Origin: Mycobacteroides chelonae CCUG 47445 | GTDB lineage: Bacteria; Actinomycetota; Actinomycetes; Mycobacteriales; Mycobacteriaceae | NCBI RefSeq assembly: GCF_001632805.1 | Contig: NZ_CP007220.1 | Location: forward strand, 124,001-188,000 | Length of the DNA: 64,000 nt | Direction: 5' to 3' | Part shown: piece after piece, positions 16,305 through 24,183 of the stretch | Layout: every line of letters begins with the position of its first letter | Position numbering within the stretch: the first letter of the stretch is position 1 | Made by a program: the position numbers and the translations under genes | Notes under the pieces: generated by a model | Seen by the model: only the letters and a program-made list of their open reading frames with translations | What the model was told of the DNA's origin: nothing | Database searches by the model: none

Positions 16305-16943
16305 TTAGCTGGAGGCGTTCGGAGAGAGCCGCAGGTCGGCAATCCACAGCTGCAGCGTGCGAGTCAGTAGAGCGACGTACTGCTGGTTGTCGATGGTGCC
16401 CAGTGTGCGGCCCAGTGCCAATCCCGTCGCGGTCGCGAGGATCGCGGTAAGCGCGACGTCACGTTCGTCATCGGGCACGGTGTCGGGAAGGGCGTTCGAG
16501 AGCACCGCACCCAGCAGACTGCGTCCCATAGCGATATGGCCCTGCGAGACCGCCAGCTGCGTCTGATCCTTGTGAATGGCCAGTGCGTACTCTGCGGCCA
16601 GCGCTACCAGGCCCTCATCGCCGCTTAACGCCGCGGACCACTGTGCGAGCTGAGCGACCTGGTCCTCGACGGAGGAGGCGGACTGAAGGAGCTTGCCTGC
16701 AACGTCGGAGAAGGTCCTCATATAGCAGCGCAGCAGCACCTCAGCGCAAAGGTTCTCTTTGCTGGAGAAGTTCGAGTAGATCGCCCCGACGGTCCGGCCG
16801 GCTGCATCGGCGATCTTGGTGACGGTAGTGCCGCCGAGTCCGTTGGCCAGGAACAGTTCCTCGGCCGCATCAAGGAGATCTTCGCGGGTACGTTGCTGAG
16901 ATTCGGCGCGGCTTATCCGCTGTCGCTGCCCGGACATCGCCAC
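16305..16943 (-). CDS. TetR-family regulator of the SDR/monooxygenase operon
   Basis: 212 residues with an N-terminal HTH (AAEELFLANGLGGTTVTKIA, GRTVGAIYSNFSSKENL) and a ligand-binding C-terminal domain. It is related to the TetR at 9696-10316 (both share GAIYSNF/GSIYSNF and a similar C-terminal helix pattern), so the two regulators flank the monooxygenase operon. It is transcribed in the same direction as the operon, with the 33-bp inverted repeat between them. The start may be 16943 or the ATG at 16934. It most likely represses the operon until an inducer binds. Confidence 0.88.
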   Translation of the reverse strand: MAMSGQRQRISRAESQQRTREDLLDAAEELFLANGLGGTTVTKIADAAGRTVGAIYSNFSSKENLCAEVLLRCYMRTFSDVAGKLLQSASSVEDQVAQLAQWSAALSGDEGLVALAAEYALAIHKDQTQLAVSQGHIAMGRSLLGAVLSNALPDTVPDDERDVALTAILATATGLALGRTLGTIDNQQYVALLTRTLQLWIADLRLSPNASS

Positions 16944-17251
16944 CTCCTTGAGTCCTGCACCGTGTTCGTCTCATCCACCAACGCGGAGCGGTCGAGTTCA
17001 TATTTTGCCATTGTCCCGATTGGGGAGTCCAGTGCGCCGGACGGATGCGTCTGGCAGGCACTGCGTCTGAGGCCGAGGCGGAGTGAGCGCATGCAGCAGA
17101 CGCTCAACATACAAACCCCGTTCCCGATCCGTTCACTTGCCGTAAATGAGGTCAACTTAAAAATCATGCATACCCAAAAGGGGTATGGGGTAATAGTCCC
17201 GAGCATTTTGGGACGGATCGTGTTGGACAACTGAGAGGCACCGCCGCCACC
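16944..17251. other. Divergent intergenic region, TetR gene / MspA-like porin
   Basis: These 308 bases separate the leftward TetR gene from the rightward porin gene. No gene is apparent. The right half is AT-rich relative to the surroundings and holds a copper-operator-like palindrome (17169-17187). The porin ribosome-binding site GAGAGG is at about 17233-17238. Confidence 0.6.
17169..17187. promoter_or_regulatory. CsoR/RicR-like palindrome upstream of the porin genes
   Basis: CATACCC and GGGTATG are exact reverse complements around AAAAG. The ATACCC-spacer-GGGTAT pattern resembles operators of the CsoR/RicR family of Cu(I)-responsive repressors. It lies 65-83 bases upstream of the first MspA-like porin start, where it could overlap the promoter. 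The identification rests only on this pattern. Confidence 0.45.
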
Positions 17252-17932
17252 ATGCTGAAAAGTCTTGTCGTCCTGACCATCGCGGGCGTGCTCGGCGCGA
17301 CCGCACCGGTGGCCCTGGCTGATCCGCTGGGCGGTGAACCATTGCCGGATCGGATTGCCGCCGAGGGCGCACCCGGCCCGGCCGCAGACAACGGTGCCGT
17401 GGCCTCGGCAGAGCCGGGCACCCTGCGCACGCGGGAGGGTTGGGTTCTGGCCATAGCGGCCAAGGACGAGGCCCAATTGCCCGTCGCGCCGTTGACCACA
17501 GCCCTGTCCTCACGCGAGTACCTGGTCAGTGGAACATTCCTTGGTGCCATCCAGGGGGCCGGCACTACGAAGCTGACCGATGGGATCCTTGAAGCTGGGT
17601 ACCAAATCGGTTGTGGCATAAGCGCTGCCGAGGTCGACTTGAGATTCGGTGGTGGCATCACACCGCAGATCAGTCCCGCGGGTGTGCCCAGCATCGGAGG
17701 TAACGTCTTTGGGCAGGTCCGTCCCACTCTCAAGCCGGGTACCGCCACCATCATTCCGGTCACCAAGATGGCGTTCGAGGGGGACAGTGCGCGCGTCACC
17801 ATCACGGCCTTCCGCATCAAGATCGACAGCTGCGTGGGCCAGTCCTTCATCCGCTCCTATGCGATCTTGACCAGCTCGACCGAGGACACGCAGGACGTGG
17901 TCACCTACATGGGTGTGACCAAGGCCGTCTGA
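17252..17932 (+). CDS. MspA-family outer-membrane porin, paralogue 1
   Basis: 226 residues: a signal peptide (about 1-23, cut after PVALA) and an MspA-type beta-barrel. Family marks are the GWVLAIAAKDEAQLPVAPL strand, EYLVSGTF, ILEAGYQIGCGIS, GQVRPTLKPG and SFIRSYAILTSSTED. MspA porins are octameric channels through the mycolate outer membrane for small hydrophilic solutes and metals. A Pro/Ala-rich stretch of about 25 residues follows the signal peptide. Two cysteines (in YQIGCGI and IDSCVGQ) are shared with the next gene but are unusual, since MspA of M. smegmatis has none as far as I know. Confidence 0.88.
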   Translation: MLKSLVVLTIAGVLGATAPVALADPLGGEPLPDRIAAEGAPGPAADNGAVASAEPGTLRTREGWVLAIAAKDEAQLPVAPLTTALSSREYLVSGTFLGAIQGAGTTKLTDGILEAGYQIGCGISAAEVDLRFGGGITPQISPAGVPSIGGNVFGQVRPTLKPGTATIIPVTKMAFEGDSARVTITAFRIKIDSCVGQSFIRSYAILTSSTEDTQDVVTYMGVTKAV

Positions 17933-17987
17933 TCCTAAGCATCCAGATCTCAACTCGCTCAATCGCATCCAGCTCTGAGAGGCGTCG

Positions 17988-18692
17988 ATGACCATGTTCA
18001 AGACTCTTGCCACCGTGACAGCCGCGTGTGTACTCACCGGAGGGGCGCCGTTGGCGTCGGCTGAGCCCGGCCCCTCCCCACTTCCCTTGCCCGTCGGGAT
18101 AGAGAACCCGCCGCGGCCCGCTGAAGGTGAGCCTGGCCCGCCGCTGGACAACGGGGTCGTCGCTTCCGAACCACCGGCGACCGTCACAACCCCGGACGGC
18201 TGGGTGCTGGCACTCGCGGCAGAGGAAGAGACTCAGCTGCCTATCCCGCCGCTCACCACGGCGACCTCCTCTCGTGAATACCTGGCCGGAGGCACGTTCA
18301 TCGCCACCGTGAAAGGTGGCGGCAGCACAAAACTGAAGGGCGGGACCGTCGAGGCCGGTTACCAGATTGGCTGCGGTATCGCCTTGAGCGGAGTTCGCCT
18401 GACCGGAAGCATCGGCCTGTCCTCGTCGATCGGCCAGTCCGGGCTTGGCAACATCAGCATGCCCCTCGTGGGAAACATCGAGGTGAGGCCAAAACCCGGT
18501 GAGGTCATCAATGTTTCCGTCACCAAGAAGAAGTTCAAGGGCACGCAATCGCGCATCACGCTCAAGGACGTTCACATCAAGATCGACGGATGTATCGGGC
18601 AGTCGTTCCTGCGGTCCTATGCGGTGCTCACCAGCACGACCTCAGGAACCGAGGACATCATCGCCTACTACGGCGTCACCAAAACGGTCTGA
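17988..18692 (+). CDS. MspA-family outer-membrane porin, paralogue 2
   Basis: 234 residues, a tandem paralogue 55 bases downstream of the first porin. It has a signal peptide (about 1-26, after ASA), a proline-rich linker, and the same barrel motifs (GWVLALAAEEETQLPIPPL, TVEAGYQIGCGI, VRPKPGEVINV, SFLRSYAVLTS). The Cys pair (YQIGCGI and IDGCIGQ) is conserved. A GAGAGG ribosome-binding site lies five bases before the ATG. The pair probably forms one transcript from the promoter near 17170-17230; mixed oligomers are possible. It converges on the EspG gene after 14 bases. Confidence 0.88.
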   Translation: MTMFKTLATVTAACVLTGGAPLASAEPGPSPLPLPVGIENPPRPAEGEPGPPLDNGVVASEPPATVTTPDGWVLALAAEEETQLPIPPLTTATSSREYLAGGTFIATVKGGGSTKLKGGTVEAGYQIGCGIALSGVRLTGSIGLSSSIGQSGLGNISMPLVGNIEVRPKPGEVINVSVTKKKFKGTQSRITLKDVHIKIDGCIGQSFLRSYAVLTSTTSGTEDIIAYYGVTKTV

Positions 18693-18706
18693 GCGGGGAC
18701 GGGGTT

Positions 18707-19450
18707 CTATTCGAGCCCAAGGCTCTTGAGTGCGTGAGACATCCGCTGCGGGGTCGCCGGAGTGAGAGTCGCCCACAGCGCGCCGTCAGCCGAGGTGCTC
18801 GGCGTGGCCATGATCCGGCCAAAGGCGGTGTCGTACACGGCAACTCCGCCGGGTGCGCGATCGGTGACACCGTCCACGCGACGAATTGCGGTGATCTCGG
18901 TCATCGCGCCGCGACGAGCCATTGCCTTGGCCACGGCTACGGCGTCGGCTTTGGTGGCGCCGAGGGCGATGAGGCCCCGGGCCATTTCGGCGGGTTCGGC
19001 GTTAAGGGCCAGCGCCAGCTGCTCGGCGGGTGCGTTGATCGACCCGAACTTCAGTGGCGTGGCGTCACCCAGGTACCGCCACAGTTCGGCGCCGAGCGAC
19101 CCGGTTACCGAACGCATGGCCACACCCTCGCCATCGTTGACCAGCAGCACGTATGCCTCGCCGTGCTCTACCAGGCACAGGCGCAGCATCTGCGATCCGG
19201 CCCAGCGGCGCACCGCTACCTGACCGGTGGCCTTGCTGGCCGAGGTCAGCATGTCGCGCAGAGTCGGGTGAAGGTCCTCGCCCTTGAGCAGATTGCGTTC
19301 CTTGAGCCGGGCGCGGGCGCCCTCCAGAGCGTCTCGATGTTCGGCTTCGTCTTCGTGGCGCGGACCAGCGGCCAGCACAACCGGCAAGAGGTCATTGCCG
19401 GTGATCTCGCGGGTCAGTTCCAGTTCGTCGAAGTCCAGGCGGACGGTCAC
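18707..19450 (-). CDS. EspG-family ESX secretion chaperone
   Basis: 247 residues resembling EspG proteins, cytosolic chaperones that bind the helical tip of PPE proteins and deliver PE-PPE pairs to type VII (ESX) machines. It opens with VRLDFDELELTREITGNDLLP, as EspG proteins do with their first beta strand and helix, and ends in a mixed alpha/beta region (GVAVYDTAFGRIMATPSTSADG). GTG at 19450 overlaps the PPE stop (GTGA), so it is translationally coupled to its presumed client. No ESX structural gene is in the window, so it must serve a system encoded elsewhere. Confidence 0.82.
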   Translation of the reverse strand: MTVRLDFDELELTREITGNDLLPVVLAAGPRHEDEAEHRDALEGARARLKERNLLKGEDLHPTLRDMLTSASKATGQVAVRRWAGSQMLRLCLVEHGEAYVLLVNDGEGVAMRSVTGSLGAELWRYLGDATPLKFGSINAPAEQLALALNAEPAEMARGLIALGATKADAVAVAKAMARRGAMTEITAIRRVDGVTDRAPGGVAVYDTAFGRIMATPSTSADGALWATLTPATPQRMSHALKSLGLE

Positions 19451-20487
19451 AGCTCCGCGCTCGCACCGAGGACCGGCGGCGCCACCGCGCCCTTGGAGCC
19501 ACCGCGCTCGAACAGCGCTGAGGCGTCAACGTTTTCGAAGTCGGCGACCTTGTCGCTGGCCGGCTTGGTGGTCAGGATGTCCGGCAACTCGACAGGCTTG
19601 CTCTCGTCGCCCATGAAGACGCCGGTGGCACCGATGGCGGTGAGGTCCTTGTCGTCCTCGTCCTCATCCTTTTTGCTGCCGGCGTTCCCCACCTTGATGC
19701 CCTTGCCGGCACTCGCGGCCAGCGCACCGCCGGCCATCATGCCGGCCATCGGCGCACCCATTCCGCCCATGCCCATACCGGAGCCGCCGGCGGAGGCCGC
19801 ATTGGCGGTCATCGAGATGGCTGCCGCGCGGGCGCTCTGCACACCGGGCACCGAGTCGGGGCTCAGCGGGCTCGGACCCATCTCGGACATACCGAAACCG
19901 GCAGCGCTGACGCCGGTGTTGCCGCTGTTGGCTTCCGACTTCTCTTCGGGGTACTTGATGACCTCGGGGGCCGGCGGGAACTCCACGACCTTGGCCGCGG
20001 GCTCGCTGGCCGACTCGTAGGTCTCCATGGCCTTGGCCGCCTGCAGATCCAGGCCCTGCTCCATGCCCTCGGTGGTGGCGTGCAGCCCGAAGAGCGCCCC
20101 ACCCGCGGACAACGCCTCGGCCTTGGCCTTCTCAAGCTGAGCCAAGTCGTTGATGTGTGGCATGTCCAGAACCGCCGTGCCGTACGACTCGGCGTACGTG
20201 TTGGCGGTGTCGCTGACCTCCTGGGTCAGTCCGGCCATCTTGTCCAGCCACTCGGTGAACGGGGTGAGCTTGGTCAGCGCCTCTTCGGCGCGGGGACCGC
20301 GGTACCCCTCCATCAGCTTCTCGCCGACACCCACGCTGTTCTCGTGCACCTCGGCGAACGCGGCGCTGATCTCCTGCCACGCCAGTGCACTGTCGACGAC
20401 ATGCGTCGGTCCGGCACCCGTGGTCAGGTCCAGGGCCAGCTTCTTCGCCTTGCGGGCCACCCAGTTGACGCCAGTGAATCCGGTCAT
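19447..20487 (-). CDS. PPE-domain protein (probable ESX substrate)
   Basis: 346 residues. Residues about 20-175 match the PPE helical domain: AWQEISAAFAEV, GYRGPRAEEAL at the WxG-like turn (with Tyr replacing Trp), PFTEWLDKMA and a terminal AAKAMETYESAS. The PPE tripeptide itself is missing. Residues about 175-346 are low-complexity: a Gly/Met-rich hydrophobic stretch (GMGMGGMGAPMAGMMAGG) followed by an acidic tail (KKDEDEDDKD). It starts three bases after the PE-like stop and overlaps EspG by four bases, the classic PE-PPE-EspG order. Confidence 0.8.
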   Translation of the reverse strand: MTGFTGVNWVARKAKKLALDLTTGAGPTHVVDSALAWQEISAAFAEVHENSVGVGEKLMEGYRGPRAEEALTKLTPFTEWLDKMAGLTQEVSDTANTYAESYGTAVLDMPHINDLAQLEKAKAEALSAGGALFGLHATTEGMEQGLDLQAAKAMETYESASEPAAKVVEFPPAPEVIKYPEEKSEANSGNTGVSAAGFGMSEMGPSPLSPDSVPGVQSARAAAISMTANAASAGGSGMGMGGMGAPMAGMMAGGALAASAGKGIKVGNAGSKKDEDEDDKDLTAIGATGVFMGDESKPVELPDILTTKPASDKVADFENVDASALFERGGSKGAVAPPVLGASAEL

Positions 20488-20490
20488 GAT

Positions 20491-20862
20491 CTATTCCCCC
20501 ACACCATTGATACGGGCGGCGTTGTGTCGTTCGAGATCGACGAACGCCTGCGAGTTGCGTCGGAACGCCTCGGCAATGCGCTTGAGCTGCTCGATGCCGT
20601 CCTTGGCGACCTTCTCGAAGTTCTCGTTGGTCTTCGCGGAGGCATTGGCCACCGCGGTGGACACCTCGTCGCGACCGGCCGAACCGAACTTCGTGGCCTC
20701 AAGCTGCTTGTCGAGAGCTTCCTGCAGTCGCTGCGCCATCGCGTCGTACTCGACAGCGGCATCCTTCATGACATCCGGATCGACCTGCAGAACAGTTCCC
20801 GGCTGGTTAGCCAGGTCCCAACGGATCTCCTCACGCTGGGCGGGCGCTGGTACGTCAGCCAT
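20491..20862 (-). CDS. PE-like small helical protein (PPE partner)
   Basis: 123 residues, almost entirely helical, with a hairpin pattern (VDPDVMKDAAVEYDAMAQRL, then an AKTNENFEKVAKDGIEQLKR helix). It resembles PE/EspC-type partners. The C-terminal secretion motif YxxxD/E appears only in the degenerate form FVDLE. The PE dipeptide is absent. ATG at 20862 follows an AAAGGGGAC ribosome-binding site; an in-frame ATG at 20883 is less likely. The gene leads the three-gene module. Whether it is a true PE or an EspC-like protein is uncertain. Confidence 0.72.
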   Translation of the reverse strand: MADVPAPAQREEIRWDLANQPGTVLQVDPDVMKDAAVEYDAMAQRLQEALDKQLEATKFGSAGRDEVSTAVANASAKTNENFEKVAKDGIEQLKRIAEAFRRNSQAFVDLERHNAARINGVGE

Positions 20863-20900
20863 CTTCTGTCCCCTTTCCCCCACTAGTCTCGCGTCGTCCT

Positions 20901-20918
20901 AAGGGCAGTTTTGCCCTT
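20901..20918. repeat. Short hairpin in the leader of the PE-PPE-EspG module
   Basis: AAGGGCA and TGCCCTT pair around four bases, 39-56 bases upstream of the PE-like start. A T-rich stretch at about 20969-20990 (A-rich on the coding strand) lies further upstream and may act as an UP-like promoter element. Function is not clear. Confidence 0.35.
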
Positions 20919-21007
20919 TCACTAAAGATGGACGGCGGATCCCTCTATTCGGTTCCATCATTCTCCAAGATTTTTGGATTTTTTTCCAGCAAACCTCAGA
21001 CGCCTCG

Positions 21008-21358
21008 TTAGCCCCAGCCCAGCTGGTGTAATCGCTCATCGTCGATACCAAAATGATGGGCGATCTCGTGGATTACGGTGATCGTCACCTCGTCCACCAC
21101 CTCATGTTCGCTGGAACACATCTCGAGCAGCGGCTCGCGGTAGATCGTGATGGTGTCCGGCAGCGCGCCGGCATAGAAGCTGTCGCGCTCGGTCAGTGCG
21201 ATTCCCTCGTACAGCCCGAGTAGCTCGGGGTCCTCCGGATTGCGGTCCTGGACCAACACCACCACGTTGTCGATGGCGGCGGCGAGTTTCGGTGGCACAG
21301 CGTCCAAGGCGTCGGAAACAAGTTCCTCGAACCGTTGTTCGCTCATCTGGACGGCCAT
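21008..21358 (-). CDS. Zincin-like metallopeptidase domain protein (Rv3836-type)
   Basis: 116 residues of the small minimal-zincin family (PF06262). The motif TVIHEIAHHFGIDDERLHQLGW at the C-terminus provides two His ligands, the catalytic Glu and a downstream Asp/Glu; a strand segment VVVLVQDRNPED lies near residue 35. Metallopeptidase activity is plausible but the family is poorly characterised. ATG at 21358 is seven bases after the upstream gene's stop; ATG at 21346 is an alternative. It belongs to the conserved Rv3836-Rv3835-serS neighbourhood. Confidence 0.85.
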   Translation of the reverse strand: MAVQMSEQRFEELVSDALDAVPPKLAAAIDNVVVLVQDRNPEDPELLGLYEGIALTERDSFYAGALPDTITIYREPLLEMCSSEHEVVDEVTITVIHEIAHHFGIDDERLHQLGWG

Positions 21359-21365
21359 CACATAG

Positions 21366-23060
21366 CTAGGCCGGTCCGGGTGGTGGAGCTCCCGGGGGCG
21401 CCTGGCCCGGCGGCTGCCCCTCCATCGGCGGCCCTTCCATGGGCGGGCCGTCCATCGGCGGGCCCGCGGGCGGCGGAGGTGGACCCGCACCCGGAGGCAG
21501 CGTGGTCACAATCGTATTGCCCGGAGGGTTGCTGGGGTTCGGCGCTACCGAGGACGTCGGCGGCGCAGAGGTCCGAGTCGGCTGTTGTGTCGTCTGCTGA
21601 GTCGGTTGTTGGGTGCGGGTTGGCTGCTGCGTATACGTCGGCTGCTGCGTGTAGGTGGGTTGCTGAGTCGGCTGCTGGGTAGGCGCCGGAGTGGTGGACA
21701 GCGGGATCGGCGGCATGTTCAGCCGGTCCGCGGGGATGTCCGGCGGCGGCACCGGCGGCTGCCCGTTGATGAGCAGTTGTCCACTCTTGGCGCTGTTGAC
21801 CAGAGTCGACCAGGCACCGTTACCGAGGGTGGACCCGATGTTGCAGCTGACCTGACGGCTGCCGGCGGTCCAGCTCGGCAAGGTGATGGTGTTGTACGAC
21901 AGCGTCAGCGTGGTGGCGCGAAATCCGTCGGGATTGCCCATGTACTCATTGGTCAGACGGTTGCAGTTGTCCTTGATGAACGCGTCCTGGTCAGGCTCGG
22001 GCGGCACCGAACCCGGGAACTGCTCTGCCAGGCTCACCGTTCCGGTGATCTCCATGGCATGGGCCCTGTCGCAGTCCACCGGGAGCTCGGTGGGCAGGTT
22101 CGTCGTGGAGTCGATACCGACGCAGGTCCCTACCGGCCAGACCTTGGACTGGTCCTGCTCGGCCACCTTGCCACGGAACAGCTGTTGCTGATTGTCGGAG
22201 CCGGGGAGCTGTAGACCACACAGCACGCGTCGTTCACCCGCTTCGGACCAGCCCTTCTTGTCGGGATACAGCATGCCCATGGTGAATCGGCTGTTCGGGT
22301 CGTAGCGATCTCCCAGGTAACGGTTGATGGCGACCTGGCACTGTTCCTGACTGATCTCCTGGATGCGCACCATGCTGGGTGGCTGTGAATCCGGCCCGTA
22401 CTCGGTGCCGGGGAAGGTGCGCAGGTCAATGGACTCAGCGACCTCGAAGCGGTGATCGCTCGCGCAGTCGACGGTGCGGACATCGGCCATCGACGTGGGC
22501 GCCGACCAGCTGAGGCAGTCGCCAGCCTTCGCCGAGTTGAAGGTGCTGTTGCCCGGGGCGCCGGTGCTCGGCACCGGGTTGGAGTCGATCCTGTTGACCA
22601 AGCGGTCCGCCGAGGTCCAGCCGTCCGGCAGTGCCTGAGTGAGACCGGCGATGAACAATCCGCCGAAGGTGACGAGCAGCAGAGCACGATGCGTGGACCG
22701 TTCCTTGAGTCCCTCTTTCAAGCCCTCCCACCAGCGCGGCTTGTCCGATGAGGAGGCACCCTCGTCGACAGCAGCGGCGGGCTCGTCGGCGACGTCATCG
22801 GGGAGGTCGTCCTCAGAGCCGTTCTCGGGGTAGTCCAGGACTTCCGTCTGCGGAGCTTCGTCGGCGGCCACCGATTCGGTGGCGGAGTCCGACGTGACCG
22901 GGGTCTCTGGGGACTGCTCGGCCTCCGCGGGTGGCACGGCAGCAGCCGCGGACTCGGCTTCGGAGTCTGCGGATGTCTCGGTGCCCACCTCGTCGTTAGG
23001 GGATTCGTCCGGGGCGGACTCGTCCCGCTCGACCTTCGTGGGTTCGGCTTCGTCGCTCAT
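21366..23060 (-). CDS. Membrane protein with septum-formation-like domains (Rv3835-type)
   Basis: 564 residues in four parts: an acidic low-complexity cytosolic N-terminus (1-110), one membrane helix (about 126-143), an extracytoplasmic region with two repeated Cys-containing units (GDCLSWSAP..VDCASDHRFEV and GTCVGIDS..VDCDRAHAMEI), each followed by a CxxxxxxYLGD/MGNPD-type segment, and a disordered tail from about 465. The Cys/His repeat fits the Septum_form (PF13845) family. The tail has tandem QQPTYTQQPT and PPMEGPPMEG repeats. It is expected to sit at the envelope facing the periplasm. Its operon partner is the zincin gene. Confidence 0.83.
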   Translation of the reverse strand: MSDEAEPTKVERDESAPDESPNDEVGTETSADSEAESAAAAVPPAEAEQSPETPVTSDSATESVAADEAPQTEVLDYPENGSEDDLPDDVADEPAAAVDEGASSSDKPRWWEGLKEGLKERSTHRALLLVTFGGLFIAGLTQALPDGWTSADRLVNRIDSNPVPSTGAPGNSTFNSAKAGDCLSWSAPTSMADVRTVDCASDHRFEVAESIDLRTFPGTEYGPDSQPPSMVRIQEISQEQCQVAINRYLGDRYDPNSRFTMGMLYPDKKGWSEAGERRVLCGLQLPGSDNQQQLFRGKVAEQDQSKVWPVGTCVGIDSTTNLPTELPVDCDRAHAMEITGTVSLAEQFPGSVPPEPDQDAFIKDNCNRLTNEYMGNPDGFRATTLTLSYNTITLPSWTAGSRQVSCNIGSTLGNGAWSTLVNSAKSGQLLINGQPPVPPPDIPADRLNMPPIPLSTTPAPTQQPTQQPTYTQQPTYTQQPTRTQQPTQQTTQQPTRTSAPPTSSVAPNPSNPPGNTIVTTLPPGAGPPPPPAGPPMDGPPMEGPPMEGQPPGQAPPGAPPPGPA

Positions 23061-23145
23061 ACTGCAGCCATTGTTACAGGTGGCGGTGCGGGTTAGCCCA
23101 GCGATGCTGTCCGCATGCGCAGCTAGATTGAACTCTGTGACAACG

Positions 23146-23595
23146 ATGGAACCTGACCGTGATGAGTCCGGCGAGGCCGGGGACTCTCCCGCGGAGGAAG
23201 CCGAGCATCAGGCACGCGTTGCCGAGCAGGTCGCCGCGCTGGCCCACGAGCTGTTCGATATGGCTCGGGAGGGCAACGCGTCCACCCTGGCCGCCTACCT
23301 GGACTCCGGAGCGCCGGTGGATCTGACGAACCAGGCAGGCGACACACTGGTCATGCTGGCCGCCTATCACGGGAATGCGTCCACGGTTCGGTCGCTGATC
23401 GCGCGCGGTGCCGACGTCAATCGCGCCAACGACAAGGGCCAGACGCCGTTGGCCGGCGCAGTCTTCAAGGGCTCCGACGACATCGTCGAGATCCTGGTCG
23501 AGGCGGGTGCAGATCCCACCGCCGGGACCCCATCCGCGCTCGATGCGGCGCGGATGTTCGGCAAGGATGAGTATCTGAGCTTGTTTGGCGTTTAG
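23146..23595 (+). CDS. Ankyrin-repeat protein
   Basis: About 149 residues. After an acidic N-terminus come ankyrin repeats: LFDMAREGNASTLAAYLDSG, GDTLVMLAAYHGNASTVRSL and GQTPLAGAVFKGSDDIVEIL, with the TPL and GADVN/GADP signatures. It should bind proteins rather than catalyse. ATG at 23146 is used; GTG at 23137 is in frame and equally possible. It is divergent from the Rv3835-type gene, with about 85 bases between them holding both promoters. Confidence 0.85.
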   Translation: MEPDRDESGEAGDSPAEEAEHQARVAEQVAALAHELFDMAREGNASTLAAYLDSGAPVDLTNQAGDTLVMLAAYHGNASTVRSLIARGADVNRANDKGQTPLAGAVFKGSDDIVEILVEAGADPTAGTPSALDAARMFGKDEYLSLFGV

Positions 23596-23613
23596 GCCGC
23601 ATGCGGATTCACG

Positions 23614-24144
23614 GTGAATGCAACCCTCGCCGCGGTCGCGGCTGTAGGCGAGCGTTGCTACGTGGCATCTGCCGAGACCACCCCCCAACTCGCTGCCCTG
23701 GCACCGCGGCTCGATGAGGTAGCGCGCCTATTAAGTGTTCGATCGGTGCTGGTCATGCGTTCCGAACCCGGTGCGATGGCTGTCGCCGCCACGGCCGGAG
23801 ATGCGGCCGAGCACTACACGGTGGGATCCGTTGGTAAGAAAGCGGGCGACGACCAGAGCAGGGTCCCTCTGTACTGCGAGCGAGTAGTCGACTCCGGTGA
23901 CGAGGTGTTCGTGCGTGACTCGCGTGTCGACGAGCTTTTCGCGGGCAACGAGGACGAAATCGAGTTCGGCCTCACCAACTATTTGGGGCTGCCCGTTCAC
24001 AACTCGGCCGGTGAGGTCGTGGGGACGGTGTGTGTGCTCGACGAGGTGGCGCGCGAGTACACGCAAGCGGAGCGCGACGAGCTGGTGGGGTTACGTGCCC
24101 AGGTTGAGACGATTGTCCGAGCCGATGGCTCAGCATTGGGCTGA
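23614..24144 (+). CDS. GAF-domain protein
   Basis: 176 residues forming one GAF domain (residues about 25-170). Typical segments are SVLVMRSEPGAMAVAATAGD, VPLYCERVVDSGDEVFVRD and FGLTNYLGLPVHNSAGEVVGTVCVLDE, the last being a hallmark of stand-alone GAF proteins. There is no output domain, so it may sense a small molecule or redox state and act through a partner. The GTG at 23614 lies 18 bases after the ankyrin stop, and serS begins 39 bases downstream, so these three may be cotranscribed. Confidence 0.82.
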   Translation: MNATLAAVAAVGERCYVASAETTPQLAALAPRLDEVARLLSVRSVLVMRSEPGAMAVAATAGDAAEHYTVGSVGKKAGDDQSRVPLYCERVVDSGDEVFVRDSRVDELFAGNEDEIEFGLTNYLGLPVHNSAGEVVGTVCVLDEVAREYTQAERDELVGLRAQVETIVRADGSALG

Positions 24145-24183
24145 AGCGCAGGAGCGAAAGCTAGCCCCAGTAGTGTTCAGCGG

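Noticed and set aside
17240..17254. Eukaryotic Kozak-like context before the first porin
   Set aside because: A chance match in GC-rich DNA; it has no meaning for bacterial initiation.
24145..24183. tRNA-Ser near serS
   Set aside because: The gap is too short and no T-loop or anticodon-stem pattern was seen; no tRNA gene was identified in the window.
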